Source of the DNA: Clostridiales bacterium
GTDB lineage: Bacteria; Bacillota; Clostridia; Peptostreptococcales; T1SED10-28
DNA length: 21,939 nt
Assembly: GCA_007134725.1 (NCBI GenBank)
Contig: SLKF01000270.1
Span: 1 to 21,939 of the forward strand
Direction: 5' to 3'
The position numbers were made by a program, and so were the translations under genes. Under the pieces are notes generated by a model. The model saw only the letters and a list, made by a program, of their open reading frames with translations, was not told the DNA's origin and searched no databases. Positions within the stretch are counted from its first letter, which is position 1. Every line of letters starts with the position of its first letter. Positions 16,555-21,939 of the stretch are shown piece after piece.

Positions 16555-17211
16555 TTAGCCTAATTTCCCGTTTAGTACTTCCACTACATACTTTGCTACA
16601 TCCGCTGTTACGGAAGCACATCGCTCTTTTCGTTCAGGATCTCCGTATGCAAGATCGTCGGCTTTGATATATTTGCTTACAGAGTCGTAGCAAAGGGTAC
16701 TGTCTGCTATCGTAGTTGTAGTGCTGGGTCGGTTTCCAGAATCATAGATCGGTAAATCCGCTGCTTTATACCAGTCCATCATCTCTTTTATAGCCGGTCT
16801 TGCTTCTTCCGGCTCTAATACGGCTCCGAAAAATGTTGCACCAACCCCTAAGGCGCCACACAAGGAAGCTTCGCTTGCATATCCTCCGGAGAAGGAATGA
16901 AACATTTGGGTATTATAGTGATTGTAAGGATAACCTACTTCGTCCGCTAGCGTGCCGAAAAGACCTTCGGCGACACCGATCCCTCATCCACCTTTTTCTT
17001 GATAACCGTCATAGGCTCTTTTTGCTACTTGATCCGGATCTACTCTTTTGTATGGCAATGGATAAGAAGCATCCCCTTGATCGTTGGATGCTTGAACTTC
17101 TTCATCACATCCTGTTAAAATACTGGTCATTCCTCCTAAAACAGTAACCCCTGCTATAGTGGTACCCACACCTTTTAGAAAGTTCTTTCGCGTGATTTGC
17201 TTTTCGCTCAT
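16555..17211 (-). CDS. C-GCAxxG-C-C family selenoprotein with Tat-type lipoprotein signal (in-frame TGA = Sec76)
   Basis: Two open stretches (17211-16987 and 16983-16555) lie in one frame, split only by TGA at 16984-16986. Read through, they give 218 residues with the family pattern complete: Sec76 in GGUGIGVAEGLFG in place of the first Cys, CGALGVG (Cys 118), STLCYDSV (Cys 174) and RKERCASV (Cys 198). A SECIS-like hairpin follows the TGA. The second stretch has no ribosome binding site at its first ATG (16905), which lies inside the domain. The N-terminus TRKNFLKG (7-14) resembles a Tat motif with RK for RR, and a hydrophobic stretch ends in lipobox LTGC (Cys 35). AGGAGG lies 7 bases before the ATG. 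The family is thought to be redox-active with unknown substrate. It is divergent from a LysR gene, and tatA/tatC and YeeE-TusA genes are nearby. The alternative is a nonsense mutation. Confidence 0.88.
16949..16977 (-). promoter_or_regulatory. Bacterial SECIS element downstream of the UGA
   Basis: On the minus strand GGUGU-C-GCCGAA pairs with UUCGGC-ACGCU: an 11-bp stem with one bulged C, around the loop GGUCUU. The loop's first G is 19 bases after the UGA. Bacterial SECIS elements have a small apical loop with GG at about this distance, and the E. coli fdhF element also has GGUCU. It lies wholly in coding sequence, as expected in bacteria. Confidence 0.85.
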
Positions 17212-17299
17212 TTGTTTTCCTCCTATATAATATGATTTTATGAGAATTAAGATGATTGCCCATGGTTAAATCAGTTAATATTATTATAATTTTTTCCAT

Positions 17300-17321
17300 A
17301 AAAAAAGTGCTCCCAAGCACT
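17300..17321 (-). terminator. Terminator-like hairpin in the selenoprotein gene leader
   Basis: A 6-bp stem (17306-17311 with 17316-17321, loop of 4) is followed on the minus strand by six T (17300-17305). It lies downstream of the best minus-strand promoter and about 90 bases before the selenoprotein start, so it could act as an attenuator. Confidence 0.55.
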
Positions 17322-17349
17322 CTTGTATGTTAAAATATTATCTAAAGTC

Positions 17350-17379
17350 ATTATAGTATAAGTTTTCATTATTGGATAA
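17350..17379 (-). promoter_or_regulatory. Candidate promoter of the selenoprotein gene
   Basis: The minus strand has TATAAT (17350-17355) with TTATCC (17374-17379) 18 bases upstream. A second TATAAT at 17283-17288 lies after the leader hairpin but has no recognisable -35. Confidence 0.45.
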
Positions 17380-17437
17380 TCAGTATTTTTTATGCTTCAT
17401 AACAGATCCTTATTTGCTATTTTTAATCACCCTTTTC

Positions 17438-17465
17438 TAGACAATCCACTTCTTTATGTTATAAT
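17438..17465 (+). promoter_or_regulatory. Promoter of the LysR gene
   Basis: TAGACA (17438-17443) is followed after 16 bases by TATAAT (17460-17465), with an extended TG at 17457-17458. It lies 47 bases before the chosen ATG. Confidence 0.7.
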
Positions 17466-17512
17466 ATTATTAGTTGCTTGGACTCAAAGCATTGGGAAAG
17501 GAAGTTACCTCT

Positions 17513-18403
17513 ATGAATTTACAGTATCTAAAATCATTTTATATCACCGTGAAGCTGAATAGTATTTCCAAGGCGGCTAAAGAATTGCATCTGACCCAGC
17601 CGGGTTTAAGTATGCAATTACAGGCCTTAGAAAAGGAATTGGATTCCAACCTGTTAATTCGTAGCAACCGGGGTGTGGAACTGACCGATGCAGGAAAAAT
17701 ACTGTTTGACTATGCAAATACCATCCTATCTCTTCAGGATAACATTCAGCGGGATCTCAGTAATTTCAAAACCTCTAAAAAAGAATTATTCCTGGGGGCC
17801 TGCAAATCCATAGGAGAACACGCCCTTCCCTGCAGTATTTATATATTCAAAAATGATCATCCGGATATTAATATCAATTTCAATATTTACAATTCCCAGG
17901 AAGTCATCAGTCGACTGAAGGATCAATCCATTAACCTTGGCATCATTCAAGAAGATATCTCAGAAGAGGGTATTGTTGTAGAACTCCTGGGGGAAGATCC
18001 GATCCTATTGGTTACCTCTTCCTCTACTCAAAAGAAAAACCTTACCCTTAAGGAACTCTTGGAAGTTCCCCTTATCTCCCGGGAAAAGGGTTCCGGTACT
18101 CAACGCGCTATAGAAGAAGCATTAAACAAACATTCAATTTCAAGCAAGGATCTAAAAATCATGTATCAGTTAAACTCCATGGAAGCCATAAAAAGCTCTG
18201 TGGTATCGGGAAAAGGAATGGCCTTTATTCCAAAGCTAACCATTGAACGGGAACTTTACGAGGGAACATTGCAGGCAATTGATGTGGAAAACCTTTCTAT
18301 TAACAGCAGCTACTATGTTATCTATCGAAAAAAACATCCCTTTTCCGTTTATGAAGAGGCCTTTAAAAAATTTTTAAAATCCTCCAGTCGTGGATTTTGT
18401 TAA
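17513..18403 (+). CDS. LysR-family transcriptional regulator
   Basis: The 296-residue length and layout are those of LysR regulators. An N-terminal winged helix-turn-helix lies at about 1-65 (SISKAAKELHLTQPGLSMQL near 17-36, then ELTDAGKILFDYA). A periplasmic-binding-like effector domain fills about 90-290 (LGACKSIGEHALPCSIYIF, LINLGIIQED-type strand, REKGSGTQRAIEEAL, SVVSGKGMAFIPKL). The REKGSGT region resembles CysL/CbbR-type members that sense small metabolites. The start is ATG 17513, preceded by AAGGAAG; a TTG at 17474 would add 13 residues at the promoter edge. It is divergent from the selenoprotein gene and convergent with the YeeE-TusA operon. Control of one or both by a sulfur or selenium metabolite is inferred from position. 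Confidence 0.93.
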   Translation: MNLQYLKSFYITVKLNSISKAAKELHLTQPGLSMQLQALEKELDSNLLIRSNRGVELTDAGKILFDYANTILSLQDNIQRDLSNFKTSKKELFLGACKSIGEHALPCSIYIFKNDHPDININFNIYNSQEVISRLKDQSINLGIIQEDISEEGIVVELLGEDPILLVTSSSTQKKNLTLKELLEVPLISREKGSGTQRAIEEALNKHSISSKDLKIMYQLNSMEAIKSSVVSGKGMAFIPKLTIERELYEGTLQAIDVENLSINSSYYVIYRKKHPFSVYEEAFKKFLKSSSRGFC

Positions 18404-18406
18404 CCC

Positions 18407-18456
18407 CCAACAAGACCCCTTAAGAAGATCTTCTTAAGGGGCCTTGTTGGTTTTTT
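18407..18456 (+). terminator. Strong rho-independent terminator of the LysR gene
   Basis: A long stem of 8 + 11 bp with a single A-C mismatch (18407-18426 with 18431-18450, loop GATC) is followed by six T. On the minus strand no U-tract follows, but the stem may still slow transcripts arriving from the convergent YeeE operon, for which I saw no separate terminator. Confidence 0.92.
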
Positions 18457-18505
18457 GACTTTATCCTGCGGTTCCTTGATTTTTTTCTGTTCTTCTCACT
18501 TTCCC

Positions 18506-19024
18506 CTAAACCATATAGCGCATCAAAATCTTTGAGCCGATAACGCCTCCAACCACCATAGAACCCCCAAAAACCCACCCGTGTAGAGAGAATGAAGGGA
18601 TCCCGCTAAAAAAAGCACCGATGTTGCATCCAAAGGCGATAATGGCTCCATAACCCATCAACAGGCCACCGGTAATCCCAAAAGCAACCTGTTTAGCATT
18701 CTTAATCTTTTTCCATTTAAATTCATTGCTGATCAGGACTGATAACAGTGCTCCTGCTATCACTGCAACGTTTAAAATGCTGACCGTATTTAAAAGAAAG
18801 GTTTCACCGGCAGTTAATCCTCCATAAAGCTCAATGTAACTTCCCGTGAAATCACTGTAGCCCAGTTTTTCCAAAAATCCCATGCCCCAGTATAAAAATC
18901 CGGAAGTAACCCGCCATGGGGATCCTGTAGTTATTAGTAAAAAAATATTCAAAAGACTTAATATAATTCCTGCTATCCAGTAGGGCCAAGGGGTTTTCAA
19001 CACTATTTCATAAAGCTTATTCAT
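18506..19024 (-). CDS. YeeE/YedE-type transporter, C-terminal-half subunit
   Basis: This 172-residue membrane protein matches the second half of YeeE/YedE thiosulfate/sulfur transporters. The motif GYGAIIAFGCNIGAFFSGI, with Cys 133, is the family repeat that carries a conserved Cys in the conduit. Membrane helices are visible at about 15-34, 80-99, 113-131 and 146-168. The ATG at 19024 overlaps the TusA gene's end by 8 bases, so translation is likely coupled. Together with the upstream half-size protein it supplies three such Cys, as in full-length YeeE. It is the last gene of the three-gene unit. Thiosulfate is the known substrate of studied relatives; a selenium compound cannot be excluded here. 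Confidence 0.85.
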   Translation of the reverse strand: MNKLYEIVLKTPWPYWIAGIILSLLNIFLLITTGSPWRVTSGFLYWGMGFLEKLGYSDFTGSYIELYGGLTAGETFLLNTVSILNVAVIAGALLSVLISNEFKWKKIKNAKQVAFGITGGLLMGYGAIIAFGCNIGAFFSGIPSFSLHGWVFGGSMVVGGVIGSKILMRYMV

Positions 19025-19253
19025 CGGAAACCACCTTTTCTATATAAATCTCCCACTCTCCTTTTCCGATCTCAATATAATCCATTTTATGGCCCTGCTT
19101 ATCCACCCATTCAATAACATTGGTAATCGAACAGTTATGATCCGTTTTCATAATTAACAGATCCCCTGCCTTCATCTGCTCTAATTTTTTCAAGGCTTTC
19201 AGCAGCGGAATCGGACAGGCCTCATGCATACAGTCCAAAAATTCTTCCTTCAC
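19017..19253 (-). CDS. TusA-like sulfur-carrier protein (GTG start)
   Basis: This 78-residue protein is TusA/SirA-like. The catalytic motif is EACPIPLLKALKKLEQMKAG, with the persulfide-carrying Cys 13 followed by PIP; two further Cys are at 8 and 41 (DHNCSITNV). TusA proteins receive sulfane sulfur as a persulfide and pass it to partners. The GTG at 19253 has AAAGGGGAG about 6 bases before it. A longer reading up to 19466 runs through the upstream membrane gene in another frame and is rejected. It lies 28 bases after the first YeeE half and overlaps the second by 8 bases. YeeE-TusA pairs are known to couple sulfur import with handover in the cytoplasm. Confidence 0.9.
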   Translation of the reverse strand: MKEEFLDCMHEACPIPLLKALKKLEQMKAGDLLIMKTDHNCSITNVIEWVDKQGHKMDYIEIGKGEWEIYIEKVVSDE

Positions 19254-19281
19254 GTTTTTCTCCCCTTTCACCCACCATAGG

Positions 19282-19974
19282 TTATATTTTTTTTCTTTTC
19301 GCAAAACTCCGAGCGGCAACATACAATATTCCCAAGACCGCAAGCTGTAGTAGTAATGCAGGAATAAATCCGAAAATTTCCGGCAGATAAATTGCTTCCC
19401 TACCCTCAATAAATAAATCATACCAAAAAGGATAATGAAACACCCCTGCAAGTATGGCTCCGGCAATAAAAGCCACCAATACTACAATCTGTAGCGTAAA
19501 ACCTTCTCCAACCCTTACTAAGGTTCCGGAAGCACAGCCCCCGGCAATGATCATTCCAACTCCAAACAGGACCCCACCGATAACCGTATTCCATCCTAGG
19601 GGCCTAAGGTTCCCCGGCACTTCGCTTAGCTGAAAATTGCCAACATCCAAGGTTTGAACCTGTAGGATGAAAAAAAACACCGTGGATACCATCAGCGCCA
19701 GGATCACGGCTTGCAACAACTTGGTAGTCCCAATAGTTAAGGGGTTTCGAATGCTTGCGGTAAAACAAAATCGGGATCGTTCCAAAGTAAATCCTAATAG
19801 AATTCCTATAGGAAAAATCCACATATAAAAAGACTGGTTCAAAAACAATGCCATGGATACCATAAGAATTATCACCAGCAGTATCCAGGCATGAGGACTC
19901 TGATTAGTGCTTTTTATCACTTCTCGTTCTTCCTTGCGTCTTCTTTTCAAGGCTTCGATTCGTTCAGAAGTCAT
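19282..19974 (-). CDS. YeeE/YedE-type transporter, N-terminal-half subunit
   Basis: This 230-residue membrane protein matches the first half of YeeE/YedE transporters. A basic, charged N-terminus of about 25 residues is followed by helices at about 29-46, 50-63, 86-105, 131-147, 160-178 and 200-221. The conserved Cys motifs are LERSRFCFTASIRN (Cys 70) and GVGMIIAGGCASGTLVRVG (Cys 147). AGGAGG lies before the ATG. It is the first gene of the unit with TusA and the second half-protein. Split YeeE halves resemble the PmpA/PmpB arrangement, but here TusA is encoded between the halves. The likely role is uptake of thiosulfate or a related sulfur anion. Confidence 0.85.
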   Translation of the reverse strand: MTSERIEALKRRRKEEREVIKSTNQSPHAWILLVIILMVSMALFLNQSFYMWIFPIGILLGFTLERSRFCFTASIRNPLTIGTTKLLQAVILALMVSTVFFFILQVQTLDVGNFQLSEVPGNLRPLGWNTVIGGVLFGVGMIIAGGCASGTLVRVGEGFTLQIVVLVAFIAGAILAGVFHYPFWYDLFIEGREAIYLPEIFGFIPALLLQLAVLGILYVAARSFAKRKKI

Positions 19975-20019
19975 GGCTTTCCTCCTTCTGCATTCTATTT
20001 TATTGTTGTTTTCCTTTTC

Positions 20020-20031
20020 ATTTTAACATAG
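20020..20031 (-). promoter_or_regulatory. Extended -10 promoter of the YeeE-TusA-YeeE operon
   Basis: The minus strand reads CTATGTTAAAAT, 46 bases before the first start codon. This is identical to the 12 bases before the fdhD operon. No -35 consensus was found. Confidence 0.45.
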
Positions 20032-20058
20032 TTTTTCCCTGAACCTCCACTATAGTAG

Positions 20059-20089
20059 AAAAACGCTCCATGGATTATTGAGCGCTTTT
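20059..20089 (-). terminator. Terminator after tatC
   Basis: On the minus strand AAAGCGCTC pairs with GAGCGTTTT (one G-T pair) around an 11-base loop, followed by T. T residues also follow on the plus strand, so it may work both ways. It closes the tatA-tatC unit. Confidence 0.75.
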
Positions 20090-20102
20090 AGCATAAAAGT
20101 TA

Positions 20103-20846
20103 TTATTGCTTTTGATTTAATTCTTCCTCATCCTTCTCTTTTTCTTTTTTACGATAAATAATGGAAGAGATGATAACACTCAGTTCAAACAAAACCATCA
20201 TCGGTCCAGCCAATAAGGCTTGAGAAATAATGTCCGGTGGCGTAAGCAGTGCGGAAAATACCACCACAACCAAGAATACAAATTTCCGTGCTTTTCGAAG
20301 GGTCTTCGGCCGTACTAAGTTAAATTTAGTTAACAACAATACCAGCATAGGCAGTTCAAAGGCTACTCCGAAAGCCAATAAAATCGAGGTTACAAAACCA
20401 ATGTAATTGGTAAAAGAAAATAGGGCCTGTACCTGTTCACTGGCCATCCCTGCAAAGAAATCCAAACTTAAGGGAAGAATTAATACATAAGCAAAAATAA
20501 TGCCTCCTACAAAAAAGAAGGTTCCGAAAAATACGGATAAAAACAAAAATATTTTTTGTTTTTTTTCAATTCCCGGGACAATAAAAGCCCACAGCTGGTA
20601 CAATATGATGGGCAATGCCCCCACCAACCCCGTTATTAAGGCCAGCTTAATATGGGCCATTAACAACTCCGGTGGACTGAGGTAAATAAAATCCACCTCT
20701 CCACTGGGACGAATAATCAAATTTTGGATTTCATCCACGAAATAGAAAGCCACTCCCGTGGCCCCCAGTAAAGAAATAATCACAATAATAATTCTTTTTC
20801 TTAATTCGGTTAAGTGTTCAACCAGTGTTAATCCTTCTTCATTCAA
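20103..20846 (-). CDS. tatC: Twin-arginine translocase subunit TatC (TTG start)
   Basis: TatC is the six-helix membrane receptor that recognises twin-arginine signals of folded proteins. Family motifs are LVEHLTELRKR at the N-terminus, YQLWAFIVPGIEKKQK in the middle, and LLTPPDIISQALLAGP near the C-terminus, followed by a charged tail (KKEKEKDEEELNQKQ). I chose TTG at 20846 (247 residues) because AAGGAGG lies 8 bases before it; a GTG at 20867 has no ribosome binding site. It follows tatA by 89 bases. The gap includes a short repeat of ATCTTATTG but no clear promoter, so tatA-tatC is probably one transcript. No tatB is present, as usual in Firmicutes. The RK-type lipoprotein in this window is a candidate cargo. 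Confidence 0.95.
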   Translation of the reverse strand: MNEEGLTLVEHLTELRKRIIIVIISLLGATGVAFYFVDEIQNLIIRPSGEVDFIYLSPPELLMAHIKLALITGLVGALPIILYQLWAFIVPGIEKKQKIFLFLSVFFGTFFFVGGIIFAYVLILPLSLDFFAGMASEQVQALFSFTNYIGFVTSILLAFGVAFELPMLVLLLTKFNLVRPKTLRKARKFVFLVVVVFSALLTPPDIISQALLAGPMMVLFELSVIISSIIYRKKEKEKDEEELNQKQ

Positions 20847-20847
20847 C

Positions 20848-20862
20848 GAAGGACCCTCCTTC
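20848..20862 (-). promoter_or_regulatory. Hairpin over the tatC ribosome binding site
   Basis: On the minus strand GAAGGA-GGG-TCCTTC forms a 6-bp stem with a 3-base loop that contains the AAGGAGG site, one base before the TTG start. It could keep tatC translation low or link it to translation from upstream. Confidence 0.5.
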
Positions 20863-20935
20863 AGCACTTATGGCACAGTCGATTTTTAATGCTTTTCCTG
20901 TTGATCGGTTCATCTTATTGATCTTATTGATCTTT

Positions 20936-21214
20936 TTAGTTCTTATGATCTTTTTCCGTGTCTTCTTCTTCTGTTGCTTCTTTCTTCAGCTGTTCACTAG
21001 TTTCTTCTTGGGTATTATCTTCTTTTTTTTCCTTCGTTTTTTCCGTTTCCTTAGAGTCTCCATCACCCATAATATTGCTGGTCTCTTTCTTAAATTCTTT
21101 TAAGCTTTTGCCCACGGCTTTTCCGATCTCCGGAAGTTTGGCCGGTCCAAATATGACTAAAGCAACAACCAGAATCAATATCAGTTCTACAATACCTAAT
21201 CTTCCACCAAACAT
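20936..21214 (-). CDS. tatA: Twin-arginine translocase subunit TatA
   Basis: TatA forms the size-variable part of the Tat export channel. The 92-residue protein has a short N-terminus, one membrane helix at about 6-22 (GIVELILILVVALVIFG) and the hinge/amphipathic motif FGPAKLPEIGKAVGKSLKEF. From about 50 on it is a highly charged, disordered-looking tail rich in Glu, Lys and Thr. AGGAGG lies 9 bases before the ATG. In Firmicutes a single TatA often does the work of TatA and TatB. tatC follows on the same strand. Confidence 0.96.
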   Translation of the reverse strand: MFGGRLGIVELILILVVALVIFGPAKLPEIGKAVGKSLKEFKKETSNIMGDGDSKETEKTKEKKEDNTQEETSEQLKKEATEEEDTEKDHKN

Positions 21215-21240
21215 ATATATATTCCTCCTAAAGTATATTT

Positions 21241-21307
21241 GCAGCGTGATACCAAACTAAGAGTATTTTGCTGCGAATTATTCTTCTCTTGACAAAATTA
21301 TAACATA
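21241..21307 (-). promoter_or_regulatory. Promoter and leader hairpin of tatA-tatC
   Basis: The minus strand reads TATGTTATAAT (21297-21307), an extended -10 with no good -35. Downstream in the leader, GCAGC (21270-21274) can pair with GCTGC (21241-21245), with an inner ATAC/GTAT pairing and a 10-base loop. The hairpin ends about 9 bases before the ribosome binding site. Confidence 0.5.
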
Positions 21308-21411
21308 TTATTGATAAGAATAATTCTCTATTTCTTGTCTATGCTAAAGTCTTATAGTCCATAATCTTTGGTTATAACCCTCCTATGATCACAACCGAAT
21401 ATTTTCAAGTT

Positions 21412-21939
21412 TTAAAGCCTTCGGAATAATTCACTTTGATAAAAATCCTCCTGATCACTGAGCACTTTTTCGATCGTGCTCAGCAACACATTCTTGTCTT
21501 CGGGAAGGTTCCCCTTCAGGGGCACATAGTTTGATGCGTGATTGCTCCGAAAGACCGTGTTTTTAAGCTCTAAGCTTTTAATCATCTGGTGGGTTTCTGT
21601 TAGCACTTCCTTCGGACTCAGCAGCTGAAACGCTCCTGTTTCCACCCCGTCCCATAAAGGGGTCCCTTCCTGGACCAAGAGTGTTAATAATGCGAAGTAC
21701 TCCGGTTGAATGGCATTTATAACCTTTGCGGATTCCATTGCATGCTCCTGCCACAGATCTTTTCCCCCAAGACCGGAAATTACCGTAACCGAGAGTTCAA
21801 AGCCTGCGTACCTTGCCTTTTGTCCGGCTTCAATCATTTCCTTTGAGCTGACCCCTTTATTGGTTTTCTCCAGAATGTTATCGCTGCCGGACTCTACTCC
21901 GAGATAAAGCAGCTGCAGACCTAAATTATTTATTTTTTC
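21412..21939 (-). CDS. Radical SAM protein, C-terminal part (5' end outside the window)
   Basis: The frame is open from the window edge to the stop at 21412 (175 residues); the N-terminal CxxxCxxC part would lie beyond the edge. The segment LQLLYLGVESGSDNILE is the typical radical SAM barrel strand (YxGxESGs) with SAM-contacting residues, and KARYAGFELSVTVISGLGGK is the next repeat. The rest (AKVINAIQPEYFALLTLLV, then a helical C-terminus ending ELFRRL) resembles the Elp3/HemN-like group that includes many proteins of unknown substrate. No clear terminator follows, but a tatA promoter does, so it is probably a separate unit. Confidence 0.8.
   Translation of the reverse strand, partial: EKINNLGLQLLYLGVESGSDNILEKTNKGVSSKEMIEAGQKARYAGFELSVTVISGLGGKDLWQEHAMESAKVINAIQPEYFALLTLLVQEGTPLWDGVETGAFQLLSPKEVLTETHQMIKSLELKNTVFRSNHASNYVPLKGNLPEDKNVLLSTIEKVLSDQEDFYQSELFRRL

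Larger units (their letters stand above)
17212..17512. other. Divergent regulatory region between the selenoprotein and LysR genes
   Basis: This 301-base AT-rich gap has no gene. It holds a plus-strand promoter for the LysR gene, at least one minus-strand promoter for the selenoprotein gene, and a terminator-like hairpin in the selenoprotein leader. A near-inverted repeat TTATCTA...TAGTATAA at about 17339-17361 overlaps the minus-strand -10 and could be a regulator site. This layout is typical of a LysR protein controlling itself and the opposite gene. Confidence 0.6.

Noticed and set aside
16555..16905. A separate 116-residue gene starting at ATG 16905
   Set aside because: The ATG lies inside the conserved domain, has no ribosome binding site, and is in the same frame as the upstream part across a single TGA with a SECIS-like hairpin.
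16800..17147. Plus-strand open frame of 115 residues opposite the selenoprotein gene
   Set aside because: The composition (many Leu, Arg, His) is typical of an antisense shadow, and the minus strand has strong family evidence.
16984..17211. A truncated 75-residue lipoprotein, or a pseudogene
   Set aside because: The downstream half shows no decay: all family Cys, reading frame and terminator are intact. A pseudogene remains the main alternative if the genome lacks Sec genes.
17105..17320. Minus-strand 71-residue frame overlapping the selenoprotein start
   Set aside because: It is out of frame with the recognised protein, begins in the leader hairpin region and ends within the signal peptide region.
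19254..19466. N-terminal extension of the TusA-like gene to 19466
   Set aside because: It overlaps the upstream YeeE half in another frame; the GTG at 19253 with its own ribosome binding site gives a normal TusA length.
20912..20929. Tandem repeat ATCTTATTG in the tatA-tatC gap
   Set aside because: Only two 9-base copies in AT-rich sequence; no sign of function.

Overview
The window looks like the chromosome of an anaerobic, AT-leaning Firmicute of the class Clostridia. The signs are strong AGGAGG-type ribosome binding sites, TRTGn-TATAAT promoters, the rapZ-yvcK-whiA block, a minimal TatA/TatC pair, fhs, molybdenum-cofactor and formate dehydrogenase accessory genes, and an apparent selenocysteine codon. 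Almost everything is on the minus strand; the only plus-strand gene I accept is one LysR regulator. I saw no rRNA, tRNA, CRISPR array, insertion sequence or phage gene. The description below goes from high to low coordinates, the direction of most transcription.

Sulfur/redox/export region (21939 to 16555). A truncated radical SAM gene is followed by tatA and tatC, then a three-gene unit of half-size YeeE, TusA-like protein and half-size YeeE (18506-19974), a typical thiosulfate/sulfur-uptake arrangement. A LysR regulator (17513-18403) faces it and is divergent from a gene at 16555-17211. That gene holds an in-frame TGA at codon 76. The TGA sits where the first Cys of the C-GCAxxG-C-C redox family is expected, and a strong SECIS-like hairpin with a GGUCUU loop follows it. 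I read the gene as one selenoprotein of 218 residues with a Tat-type lipoprotein signal, not as two small genes. This is the most interesting item in the window.

Molybdenum/formate dehydrogenase and cell-envelope block (16393 to 9171). A 60-residue membrane protein, fdhD, moaA and a MOSC protein run directly into murB, rapZ and yvcK, which ends at a terminator. A Nudix hydrolase gene with its own promoter then precedes whiA, and the unit ends at another terminator. YvcK has an added N-terminal membrane region.

Amino-acid catabolism block (8966 to 1047). fhs, hutU, ftcD, hutI and a P5C dehydrogenase gene (pruA) form a probable operon. It degrades urocanate to glutamate, passes the formimino carbon to tetrahydrofolate, and could recover ATP through Fhs. 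HutH and the cyclodeaminase are not in the window. Two gaps in this operon carry long perfect or near-perfect hairpins without U-tracts. The block ends at a clean terminator, followed by the start of a BTAD-type transcriptional regulator that runs off the left edge.

All product calls rest on motif recognition by eye. No database search, alignment or folding program was run.
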